From assembly GCA_007136145.1 (NCBI GenBank), contig SLHN01000256.1, positions 1 through 11,012 of the forward strand: 11,012 nt of DNA, written 5' to 3'. The position numbers and the translations under genes were made by a program. Each line of letters starts with the position of its first letter. The stretch's first letter is position 1. This DNA is from Thioalkalivibrio sp. (GTDB taxonomy: Bacteria; Pseudomonadota; Gammaproteobacteria; Ectothiorhodospirales; Ectothiorhodospiraceae). Shown here piece after piece: positions 1-6,430 of the stretch. The notes beneath the pieces were generated by a model. That model was not told the DNA's origin, made no database searches, and saw only the letters and a program-made list of their open reading frames with translations.

Positions 1-261
1 CGTCAGTCGCCGGGCCTTGCGGGTAACCTTCGCCTCGCGCACCAGGATGTGCCGCACCAGCAGGAACAGGAGCAACGATGTCACGGCAACGAAAAACGCG
101 CACTAGAAGTTATGCAACCGGACAAGATGGCCTGAGTCATCACTAGCCAGCAGTAGGAGGAGATGGTCGGAAACGAGGATCCATGGCAGCGCCACCACCG
201 CGTATCCCGCCGCCGCGAGAAGAGCCGTCTGGAGTGCCATCCGTTTGTCCAGTCGCTTCAT
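1..261 (-). pseudogene. 5' part of a two-helix membrane sensor gene (PAS/GGDEF/EAL-type N-terminus) interrupted by an in-frame amber stop
   Basis: From the ATG at 261 the frame encodes 52 residues: a short basic N-terminus (MKRLDKR), a hydrophobic helix at about residues 9-30, then WILVSDHLLLLLASDDSGH and RLHNF. A TAG follows at 105-103. Past it the same frame stays open for 34 codons to the window edge and encodes exactly what should come next: CAFFVAVTSLLLFLLVRHIL, a second helix, then a basic juxtamembrane stretch. This two-helix layout (WIL.SD.LL, then RLQ..KG..FV..T.LLL) is familiar from the membrane anchor of many bacterial PAS/GGDEF/EAL signalling proteins. The stop falls where those proteins usually have lysine, so one A-to-T change of AAG would explain it. 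The output domain lies outside the window, so its type is unknown. No strong Shine-Dalgarno precedes the ATG. It could be a true pseudogene, a sequencing error or a suppressed stop. Confidence 0.72.
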
Positions 262-738
262 TCCGCGCCCAATCCCTTGATGTGGATGGCACCTAGGCCA
301 GAAGCCGCTGCCGAAGTTCGCGCCTGCCGACATAGTGCGCGTCGAAACAGTGAAGCCCCATCCCGCTAGTGGTTCCGGTGGGCTGCCACGAGATATGGCA
401 CCCACACTGATCCCGATTATTCAACGATGCGCCCATGTGTCAACCAGGTATCGGCGTCCCACCTTCCGATCCGGGGGTTCGCATTCCCAAGGGGTCGCCG
501 TCACATATCGGGATCAACGGGTCGTGTCGATACGACGTGTCAACGAAACGTAGCCACCATCCCAGGGCATCGGAGCATTCACGGGCCTGGAAAGCGTGCT
601 CATGCGGGTGGCGCACCCACCGATAGCCCACCGCAGGGCTCGGAGACGAAGCGAAGGCTGGTGCTAGTGCTGGTGCTGGTGCTGGTGCTGGTGCTGGTGC
701 ATGGTGCCCACCAGACCAGAAGCCTCGGCGGCTGGATT
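262..738. other. gene-free stretch between the sensor fragment and the DUF2628 gene
   Basis: I see no credible gene here. The open frames have no recognisable domain, no ribosome binding site, and run across the hexamer repeat or into the antisense of the DUF2628 gene. Apart from that repeat (657-698), the only structure seen is a near-perfect 16-base palindrome at 521-536 (GTCGTG TCGA TACGAC, one mismatched pair). The promoter of the broken minus-strand sensor gene probably lies in the left part, but no convincing -35/-10 pair is visible. Confidence 0.55.
657..698. repeat. hexanucleotide microsatellite (GCTGGT)x7
   Basis: There are seven consecutive copies of GCTGGT. The second copy carries a single substitution (GCTAGT) and the other six are exact. 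The array starts about 40 bases past the stop codon of the minus-strand DUF2628 gene and is not inside any gene I accept. Translated, it gives Leu-Val or Ser-Thr dipeptide runs, which is why spurious open frames cross it. Such arrays can change copy number by slipped-strand replication. Confidence 0.95.
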
Positions 739-1128
739 CTAACGGACATTTTCCGCACGTTCTCCAACCCCCTGTGCCGCCACATCGATGGCCTGGTCCG
801 GGGTTTCCGCATGCACCTGCGTAAACTTCTCGAAACCGCGGCCTTCCAGGTGTCTGCGTCGCCAGTCGTTACCTTTCCACCCGATGATGACGAATGCCGC
901 CAACTGGGTGGTGAAAATCAGGAAAGAACCCAGCACCTGTCCACCCTGACTGAACAACGCCTCCAGAAAGCTCAGCGTAAGAAATACGCCGAGAATCGCA
1001 AATCCCACCCCCCACATCTGCTTGAAGAAGGCCCACAGAAAAGTAAAAAACAACGCGGGCCAGGAAAATCCGTGCTTTACCGCCTGTAATCCATGTGAAG
1101 TGTGTACATAAACATCGAATCTCTTCAT
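739..1128 (-). CDS. DUF2628 family membrane protein
   Basis: This 129-residue protein carries the hallmarks of DUF2628. GFSWPALFF at 20-28 is followed by a Trp-rich hydrophobic segment (about 24-58), a second hydrophobic segment (about 64-84), and GWKGNDWRRRHLEGRGF at 83-99 just after the last helix. It should therefore be a small inner-membrane protein with two or three helices and a soluble C-terminal tail of about 30 residues. The function of the family is unknown and nothing nearby suggests one. The ATG at 1128 is well supported by AGGAG six bases upstream. It stands alone: the next gene on the same strand begins 477 bases downstream and is broken. Identification rests on recalled motifs, not a profile search. 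Confidence 0.87.
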   Translation of the reverse strand: MKRFDVYVHTSHGLQAVKHGFSWPALFFTFLWAFFKQMWGVGFAILGVFLTLSFLEALFSQGGQVLGSFLIFTTQLAAFVIIGWKGNDWRRRHLEGRGFEKFTQVHAETPDQAIDVAAQGVGERAENVR

Positions 1129-1519
1129 GACTATCTCCTGCCGCCACCCCCGAGGTCGGTGCGGCAGCGACGCGAAATGACGGGTGGCCCATACTCCCTG
1201 AGACCACCTCTTGACCGCACGAGTCTACTGAACGCGAATTCCAAGCGCTATCACCGTGCACCGCGATGCGGCCCACCGGCATGCACCACATCGGCAGCTA
1301 TGGCCTTAGAGACGTGCTTGCTCGGGATGTTCACTCGGGTACGGAGCCCGTGGCGCCACGAGGCGTTTCCCCGCGACAATAGCCGTTTGAAACCCGCGCT
1401 TCACGCATGCCGACCGCATCCATAACCCGGGGATCATCCCGGCACTCGCTGCATGCCCACCAATTCCGCGAACGCGCCGTCTCTTGTGCCCCACATCCCG
1501 TAATGTGTATCTTCGCCCC
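1129..1519. other. intergenic region between the DUF2628 gene and folA (divergent)
   Basis: The two flanking genes point away from each other, so both promoters should lie here, but I find no confident -35/-10 pair for either. Visible structures are a perfect 12-base palindrome CGTGGCGCCACG at 1349-1360 and an imperfect inverted repeat around CCGGGGATCATCCCGG at about 1425-1440. Either could be an operator or hairpin; neither has a neighbour that explains it. No open frame here has both a ribosome binding site and recognisable content. Confidence 0.5.
1135..1139 (-). promoter_or_regulatory. ribosome binding site of the DUF2628 gene
   Basis: On the minus strand this reads AGGAG, six bases before the ATG at 1128. 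It fixes that start and argues against longer minus-strand frames that begin further upstream. Confidence 0.85.
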
Positions 1520-2008
1520 ATGAAGATTTCCTACGTCGTCGCCATCGATCGCAACCGCGTGATCGGACACAACAACGCGCTCCCATGGTATCTGCCCGCG
1601 GATTTGCAGTTCTTCAAGCGCACCACCAGGGGAGGCACGATGCTCATGGGACGCAAGACATGGGAATCGATCGGTCGCCCGTTGCCGGGAAGAGTCTCCA
1701 TCGTGATTACCCGGAACCCTGACTATCGGGCCGAGGGGGCCACGGTCGTGCATTCACTGGATGGGGCGATCCGCGCCGCCGGAGACGCTCCGGAGCTCTT
1801 CGTGATCGGGGGCACAAGCCTGTTCGTCGACATGTTGCCCATGGCCCACCGCATTTACCTGACCCGGATCGACCACGAATTCGAGGGTGACACCTGGTTC
1901 CCGGAGATCGGTCCGGAGTGGCGCGAGATCAGCAGGGAACCTCATGCCCCGGATGAAAAAAACAGATACAGCTATACCTTCGTCACCCTGGAACGCGATA
2001 ACGGGTAA
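1520..2008 (+). CDS. folA: dihydrofolate reductase
   Basis: The 162-residue product is a normal-length bacterial DHFR, which reduces dihydrofolate to tetrahydrofolate with NADPH in the cytoplasm for thymidylate, purine and glycine/methionine synthesis. The diagnostic parts are in order: IDRNRVIG at 9-16, LPWYLPADLQFFK at 21-33 with the catalytic acid Asp28, MGRKTWESIGRPLPGR at 43-58 with the folate-binding Arg58, the NADPH-binding VIGG at 95-98, and YLTRID followed by FEGDTWFP. The position matching Tyr100 of the E. coli enzyme is Phe102, a substitution I would note but not call disabling. I chose the ATG at 1520 because homology begins there; an in-frame TTG at 1484 adds 12 residues unlike the family. 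The ATG lacks a clear Shine-Dalgarno. The hemerythrin gene follows after about 105 bases on the same strand. Confidence 0.96.
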   Translation: MKISYVVAIDRNRVIGHNNALPWYLPADLQFFKRTTRGGTMLMGRKTWESIGRPLPGRVSIVITRNPDYRAEGATVVHSLDGAIRAAGDAPELFVIGGTSLFVDMLPMAHRIYLTRIDHEFEGDTWFPEIGPEWREISREPHAPDEKNRYSYTFVTLERDNG

Positions 2009-2114
2009 GAATCCGATGCGACAGATCATCGGAGTGGAGTTCGAAAGGATTGGCACACTCGCAATTTGAGCAAAGCCCAGGGTTTCCCGACGGACAGGCA
2101 TCGGTTTTCGGTCG

Positions 2115-2612
2115 GTGATATCCTCACTGCCCGTTGAATACTGGCAATCGGTGAATGACGCAGTGACGAGCAACGAAAAGCATGAGTCAGTCTGGGAAGA
2201 AGACTTCCTGTTGGGCTACGGTCCGATGGACGATATCCATCGTGAATTCATCGAACTGGTGCGGGCCATGCAGGTAGTGCCGGACGACGAAGTTCCCGCG
2301 GTTCTCGATCGCTTGGCCGCCCATACCGAACACCATTTCGCCGAAGAGGCCGCGTGGATGTCCACGGAGGGCTATCCCGCACGGGACTGCCACGTGGATG
2401 AACACGACCGGGTCATGGCTTCAATGCGCGAGGTCCAGCAACTGGTTGCCGGCGGTGATCGCGCGGTGGCAAGACGCCTGGCCCGAGCGCTCGAGGACTG
2501 GTTTCCCGGACACGCCACCTATATGGATTCCGCGCTTGCCCAATGGATGGTCAAGCGCAGTGCCGGCGGATCTCCGATCGTGTTCAAGCGCAAAAAGGAC
2601 CAGGAAACCTGA
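2115..2612 (+). CDS. hemerythrin domain protein
   Basis: This is a stand-alone hemerythrin-like four-helix protein of about 150-165 residues, expected to bind a non-haem di-iron centre that reversibly binds O2 in the cytoplasm. All seven ligands are present. Numbering from the first GTG they are His42 (in GYGPMDDIHREF), His74 and Glu78 (HxxxE), His93 and His97 (HVDEH), His133 and Asp138 (HATYMD). Such proteins are common in microaerophilic and oxygen-sensing bacteria, as O2 stores, sensors or in iron/oxygen handling; no partner here narrows the role. The C-terminus is a short basic tail (FKRKKDQET). The start is uncertain: GTG codons at 2115, 2151 and 2163 are all in frame, none has a good Shine-Dalgarno, and the domain begins near Trp27, so the first 12-16 residues may not be made. 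Confidence 0.9.
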   Translation: MISSLPVEYWQSVNDAVTSNEKHESVWEEDFLLGYGPMDDIHREFIELVRAMQVVPDDEVPAVLDRLAAHTEHHFAEEAAWMSTEGYPARDCHVDEHDRVMASMREVQQLVAGGDRAVARRLARALEDWFPGHATYMDSALAQWMVKRSAGGSPIVFKRKKDQET

Positions 2613-2704
2613 CCCATCGCGGCGAATCCTCCTGAATCCTTGGCTGGCGGCGATGCCGTGCAGCGATGGCAACCAATCGGCAGCCGCGGGTGATTTTACT
2701 GAAA

Positions 2705-2791
2705 TGGTGGGGACGGCCGGAATCGAACCGGCACGGTATTTCTACCAGCGGATTTTAAGTCCGCTGCGTCTACCAGTTCCGCCACGCCCCC
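2705..2791 (-). tRNA. tRNA-Leu (anticodon UAA)
   Basis: Read on the minus strand this is a class II tRNA of 87 bases including an encoded 3' CCA (2707-2705). The acceptor stem GGGGGCG pairs with CGTCCCC with one G-U pair. The anticodon stem GCGGA/TCCGC encloses the loop CTTAAAA, giving anticodon UAA (2757-2755). A long variable arm follows, then the T arm with GGTTCGATTCC. It decodes UUA and UUG leucine codons. It lies alone between the plus-strand hemerythrin gene and the plus-strand ATP-grasp gene. No integrase or partial 3' tRNA copy is seen nearby, so nothing suggests it has served as an attachment site. Confidence 0.97.
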
Positions 2792-2954
2792 GGGATGCGT
2801 CGGCCCTGATGGGTTGAAACAACCGGATCAAGGTACAGTAGCCGGATGGTACCGGAAATCCTCTCCCCATGGCAGCGGCTGCAAGTGGCAACCGTCCCCG
2901 GTAGCCTTGCCTTGTCTCTCACTTCCGGAAGCCCGAGTCGAGCATGACCGAAGC

Positions 2955-2958
2955 GGAG
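2955..2958 (+). promoter_or_regulatory. ribosome binding site deciding the start of the ATP-grasp gene
   Basis: GGAG lies six bases before the ATG at 2965. The alternative in-frame ATG at 2944 has no comparable motif at the right distance (GGAAG there is about 12 bases away), so the downstream start is preferred. Confidence 0.65.
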
Positions 2959-2964
2959 TCAGCA

Positions 2965-5550
2965 ATGACGGTTTCCACCGGAATCGAGGGCCTCGACACG
3001 ATTCTCGATGGTTTGCGTATCGGCGACAACGTAGTCTGGCGTGTCGACGATATCGAGGACTACCGTCGCTTCGTGGAACCCTTCGTTGCCGCCGCCTCGG
3101 CGCAGGGACGCCAGATCATCTACCTGCGATTCGGTCACCACGCACCGTTGTTGCCGGCCGGTCCCGGCGTGCAAACATTTCAACTGGAGGCCCAGGGCGG
3201 CTTCGAGGCCTTCACCGCGCAGGTCTACCAATTGATCACGGACCATGGACGCGGCGCGTTCTACGTCTGCGATTGCCTGTCGGATCTACTTTCGGCCTGG
3301 GCCACCGACTACATGGTCGGCAATTTCTTTCGGGTGGTCTGCCCCTATCTGTTCGAGCTGGATACGGTCGCATATTTCGCGCTACAGCCCCAGAATCACT
3401 CGCACATCACACTGTCCCGGATCCGCGAGACCACCCAGGTCCTGATCGACGTGCATCACGCCGACAACGAGCGCCAGATTCAGCCGGTGAAAGTGTGGCG
3501 CCGACAATCGCCAACGATGTTTCTGCCACACCGGCAACGCGGGGCGCGCTTCCTGCCGGTAGTCGACAGTAGCGATGCCACCCGTCTGCAGGCCGCGCTC
3601 GCTTATCGGCGCGAGGGTACCAGCCGGCGTCAGCTCGACTGCTGGGATCGGCTTTTCCTCGAGGCCGCGGAAGTCTCCGCACCTGACGTCGACGAATCGC
3701 GGCGCTCCGGGGTGCTCGAGCACCTGCTGCAGGTCGTGATCGGCCGCGAGCCGCGCATCCTCGAACTGGCACGCCGTTACCTGACACTGGAGGACCTTCT
3801 CGCGGTGCGCGCCCGCATGATCGGCACCGGCTATATCGGCGGCAAGGCGGTCGGAATGTTGCTGGCACGCAAGATCCTGCTGAGCGAGGATCCCGAGCGC
3901 TGGGAGCGACACCTCGAACCTCACGACTCGTTTTACGTCGGCTCCGATGTCTACTACTCGTATCTGGTGCACAACGGCTGGTGGCCGCGAATCATGCGCC
4001 AGCGCACCGCCGAGGGCTATTTCGACGCCGCCCGGTCGCTGCACCGGGACATGCTCGAAGGCGAGATTCCCGACGAGGTACACCTGGAACTCGAGCGCGT
4101 GCTCGACTACTTCGGCCAATATCCGATCCTGGTTCGCTCGTCGAGCCTGCTGGAGGACGGGTTCGGCAATGCTTTCGCGGGCAAGTACGAGAGCACGTTC
4201 CGGGTCAACCAGGGCTCTCCCGAGGCGCGGATGCAACAACTCGAGGAGGCGATACGCCTGGTTTTCGCGTCCAGCATGAGCGAGGACGCCCTGGTCTACC
4301 GCCAGCAGCGAGGGCTGGCCAACCAGGAAGAGCCGATGGGTCTCTTGCTGCAGCGGGTCAACGGCCGCTACCACGACTCTGTGTACCTCCCCGACGCGGC
4401 CGGAGTCGGCGTCTCTCGCAATGTCTTCGCCTGGGATTCCGAGATGGACCCGAAGGCCGGCATGCTCCGCCTGGTGCTTGGACTTGGCACCCGGGCGGTG
4501 GACCGGATCGAGGGCGATCACGCCTGTGTGGTCGCGCTGGATCAGCCACACAAGCGCCCGTTTCGTGACGCCGGCGATGCCTACCGCTACTCTCAGCATG
4601 CGGTGGATGTCCTCGATATCATCGACAACCGGCTGCGTTCGATTTCGCTGCGCCAACTGGTCCAGGCCGCGCCCGAACTCCCGCTGCGCTGGGTGGCGGA
4701 ACTCGACCGGGAAGCCACGGAACGCTCGCGCGAACGCACCGACGGCGGCCCGATCTGGCGGCTGACCTTTAATCCGCTGTTGCGCGAAACCGACTTCGTC
4801 CCGATGCTGCGGCGATTGCTGGATACCTTGGAAAAGGCCTACGCCTACCCGGTCGACATCGAGTTTACCCTGCATCTCGCCGACGACGGCACACCATCGG
4901 TCAACCTGGTGCAGTGCCGTCCGCTACAGACGCTGGGCGAAGCTCGCGAGGTGCATTTGCCCGACCGGGTACCCGCGGACCGCCTTCTGTTCTCGACCGA
5001 GGGCCGCTTCATGGGTGGCAACATGGATCAGCCAATCGACCGGATCATCCATGTCGATGGCCCGCGCTACAGCGCGCTGCAGGTCTCTCAGCGTTTCGCC
5101 ATCGCACGTCTGGTCGGGCGCCTGAACCGCGAGGTTTCGGACCGCGACGAGTGTCCGACGTTGCTGATCGGGCCGGGGCGCTGGGGCACCAGCAGCCCGG
5201 AACTGGGTATACCTGTCCGGTTCGCGGACATAAGTCGCGTCGCAGTGCTGGTCGAGGTCGCGGAGCTTGGCGCGGGACTGATCCCCGACCTTTCGTTCGG
5301 CTCCCACTTCTTTCAGGATCTGGTCGAGTCGAGAATCGGCTACGTGGCGCTGTTCCCGCAGGAATCCGGTACCGTTTTTCACCCCGAGTGGCTGGACACG
5401 CTGCCGAGTGGCAGGCGGGTTGAACTCAATACCGAGGAAGCCGCGGATCCGGCGGTTGCGGACGCGCTACGACAGTACGACGTTCGCGGCATGGGCCTAC
5501 GGGTGTCCGCGGACATTGTTGCGCAGCGCCTGTTCTGCTACCAGCGGTAG
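2965..5550 (+). CDS. PEP/pyruvate-binding ATP-grasp protein with RecA/KaiC-like N-terminal domain
   Basis: The protein has 861 residues. Residues 1-230 resemble a RecA/KaiC/RAD55-type domain (STGIEGLDTILDGLRIGDNVVW), but where a Walker A loop is expected the sequence reads RVDDIEDY, so this half probably does not bind ATP in the usual way. Residues about 285-655 match the ATP-binding N-terminal domain of PEP synthase and pyruvate phosphate dikinase: GYIGGKAVGMLLARK near 288, PILVRSSSLLEDGFGNAFAG near 387, EPMGLLLQRV near 456, and VDIEFTL with VQCRPLQT near 630-655. The phosphohistidine swivel domain and PEP-binding barrel of the full enzymes are absent. The last ~200 residues form another conserved block (LIGPGRWGTSSPELGIPVRF, FGSHFFQDLV). 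A PEP synthase reaction is therefore unlikely; substrate and role are unknown. A dehydrogenase gene starts 33 bases downstream. An in-frame ATG at 2944 would add seven residues. Confidence 0.88.
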   Translation: MTVSTGIEGLDTILDGLRIGDNVVWRVDDIEDYRRFVEPFVAAASAQGRQIIYLRFGHHAPLLPAGPGVQTFQLEAQGGFEAFTAQVYQLITDHGRGAFYVCDCLSDLLSAWATDYMVGNFFRVVCPYLFELDTVAYFALQPQNHSHITLSRIRETTQVLIDVHHADNERQIQPVKVWRRQSPTMFLPHRQRGARFLPVVDSSDATRLQAALAYRREGTSRRQLDCWDRLFLEAAEVSAPDVDESRRSGVLEHLLQVVIGREPRILELARRYLTLEDLLAVRARMIGTGYIGGKAVGMLLARKILLSEDPERWERHLEPHDSFYVGSDVYYSYLVHNGWWPRIMRQRTAEGYFDAARSLHRDMLEGEIPDEVHLELERVLDYFGQYPILVRSSSLLEDGFGNAFAGKYESTFRVNQGSPEARMQQLEEAIRLVFASSMSEDALVYRQQRGLANQEEPMGLLLQRVNGRYHDSVYLPDAAGVGVSRNVFAWDSEMDPKAGMLRLVLGLGTRAVDRIEGDHACVVALDQPHKRPFRDAGDAYRYSQHAVDVLDIIDNRLRSISLRQLVQAAPELPLRWVAELDREATERSRERTDGGPIWRLTFNPLLRETDFVPMLRRLLDTLEKAYAYPVDIEFTLHLADDGTPSVNLVQCRPLQTLGEAREVHLPDRVPADRLLFSTEGRFMGGNMDQPIDRIIHVDGPRYSALQVSQRFAIARLVGRLNREVSDRDECPTLLIGPGRWGTSSPELGIPVRFADISRVAVLVEVAELGAGLIPDLSFGSHFFQDLVESRIGYVALFPQESGTVFHPEWLDTLPSGRRVELNTEEAADPAVADALRQYDVRGMGLRVSADIVAQRLFCYQR

Positions 5551-5570
5551 AATGTCCCCTCCATGCAATC

Positions 5571-5576
5571 TGGGAA
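5571..5576 (+). promoter_or_regulatory. ribosome binding site of the SDR gene
   Basis: TGGGAA lies seven bases upstream of the ATG at 5584. It favours that start over the in-frame ATG at 5563, which has only a C-rich stretch before it. Confidence 0.6.
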
Positions 5577-5583
5577 ATCAGTG

Positions 5584-6279
5584 ATGAAGACTGTTGTGAT
5601 TACTGGCTGTGGCCGAGGGTTGGGACTTGAATTCGTACGCCAGTTGCTGGCACGCGGAGACCGTGTGTACGCCGGGGCGCGGCGCCCGGAGTCGTCGGGT
5701 GAACTGATGGAACTGGCACAAGCCCACCCTGACCTCCTTACGGTACTTCCCCTGGATGTCACCAACGCGGCGCACCGGGCCAATCTTGCCGCGACTCTCA
5801 ACGGCAAGGGCGTCGATCTTCTCATCAACAACGCAGGTGTGTACGGGCCGGTCCCGGATACCTTCGGCAGCACCGACGAAGATGCGTGGCTGGAGACGTT
5901 TCGCATCAATACCGTCGCGCCGCGCCAGGTCGCCGAGACCCTGCTGCCAAATCTGCGCACGGGGACCCGCCCCTGCATTGCGCTGCTGAGTTCCAAGATG
6001 GGTTCGATTGCCGACAACGGATCCGGCGGTGTCTATATCTACCGTTCGTCGAAGGCTGCACTGAATGCCGTCGGCATGAGCATGGCCCGGGATCTCGCGG
6101 ACCAGGGCATCCTGACCCTGATCCTGCATCCAGGCTGGGTGCTTACCGACATGGGCGGTCCGAATGCGGAGATCACGGTGACCGAATCGGTGACCTCGAT
6201 GCTACGGACACTCGACAAGGCGTCCGACGCGGACAACGGCCGTTTCATCGACATCGACGGTAGCACGATTCCCTGGTAG
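5584..6279 (+). CDS. short-chain dehydrogenase/reductase (C-factor-like SDR)
   Basis: The 231-residue product is a classical-type SDR, an NAD(P)H-dependent oxidoreductase with a single Rossmann domain. Visible features are the cofactor loop TGCGRGLG at 7-14, LDVT at 57-60, NNAG at 82-85, the catalytic serine in LLSSKMGS (Ser136 or Ser137), and the catalytic pair Tyr153 and Lys157 in YRSSKAALN. HPGWVLTDMGG at 182-192 is the usual PG motif region. The overall length and the YRSSKAALN and GWVxTDMGG wording resemble the C-factor (CsgA) group, whose substrates are mostly unknown. The 33-base gap after the ATP-grasp gene and the absence of a visible terminator suggest co-transcription, but the two proteins have no obvious functional link. 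A minus-strand gene converges from the right, with a hairpin repeat between the two stops. Confidence 0.92.
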   Translation: MKTVVITGCGRGLGLEFVRQLLARGDRVYAGARRPESSGELMELAQAHPDLLTVLPLDVTNAAHRANLAATLNGKGVDLLINNAGVYGPVPDTFGSTDEDAWLETFRINTVAPRQVAETLLPNLRTGTRPCIALLSSKMGSIADNGSGGVYIYRSSKAALNAVGMSMARDLADQGILTLILHPGWVLTDMGGPNAEITVTESVTSMLRTLDKASDADNGRFIDIDGSTIPW

Positions 6280-6325
6280 ATCCAGCGGATGACCGCGCCA
6301 GTACACCACCAAAGCGCACCCCCGC

Positions 6326-6430
6326 AGGGTGCCGTGAGGCGCAGCCGAACCGCACCGATACCGCGCCGGGCCGCGATCACAGGCCTCGGGGCCTCGAACG
6401 GTGCAATTCGCTGACGCTCATTGGCACCCT
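6326..6430. repeat. two-hairpin dispersed repeat, left copy (REP/MITE-like)
   Basis: This is a 105-base unit bounded by AGGGTGCC and GGCACCCT. Its left arm folds as an imperfect hairpin (GGTGC..GT..GGC, loop, GCC..AC.GCACC). Its right arm folds as a second (GGTGCAAT...ATTGGCACC). A variable core of about 27 bases separates them. The unit recurs in inverted orientation at 7477-7583. Its right end lies on the stop codon of the minus-strand BFN-PDZ gene, and the whole unit sits between that gene and the convergent SDR gene, where the hairpins could end or stabilise both transcripts. No transposase is present; I class it as REP-like or a miniature mobile element on structure only. Confidence 0.88.

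Noticed and set aside
427..1089. A 220-codon plus-strand open frame crossing the hexamer repeat
   Set aside because: Its Leu-Val run is just the translated microsatellite, and its second half is antisense to the DUF2628 gene, which has a strong ribosome site and family motifs.
1484..1513. TTGTGC and TATCTT 18 bases apart as a promoter giving a leaderless folA transcript
   Set aside because: Both hexamers are weak matches; the absence of a Shine-Dalgarno before the folA ATG is suggestive but not enough.
2705..2791. tRNA-Leu as an integration site of a genomic island
   Set aside because: No integrase, no partial repeat of the tRNA 3' end, and ordinary core-like genes on both sides within the window.
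2814..2839. TTGAAA and TACAGT as a sigma-70 promoter for the ATP-grasp gene
   Set aside because: The spacing is only 14 bases and the -10 match is poor, so I do not call it.
3382..4875. A 497-codon minus-strand open frame antisense to the ATP-grasp gene
   Set aside because: It lies wholly inside a gene with clear domain motifs on the plus strand, has no recognisable domain, and is the kind of long antisense frame expected in GC-rich coding DNA.
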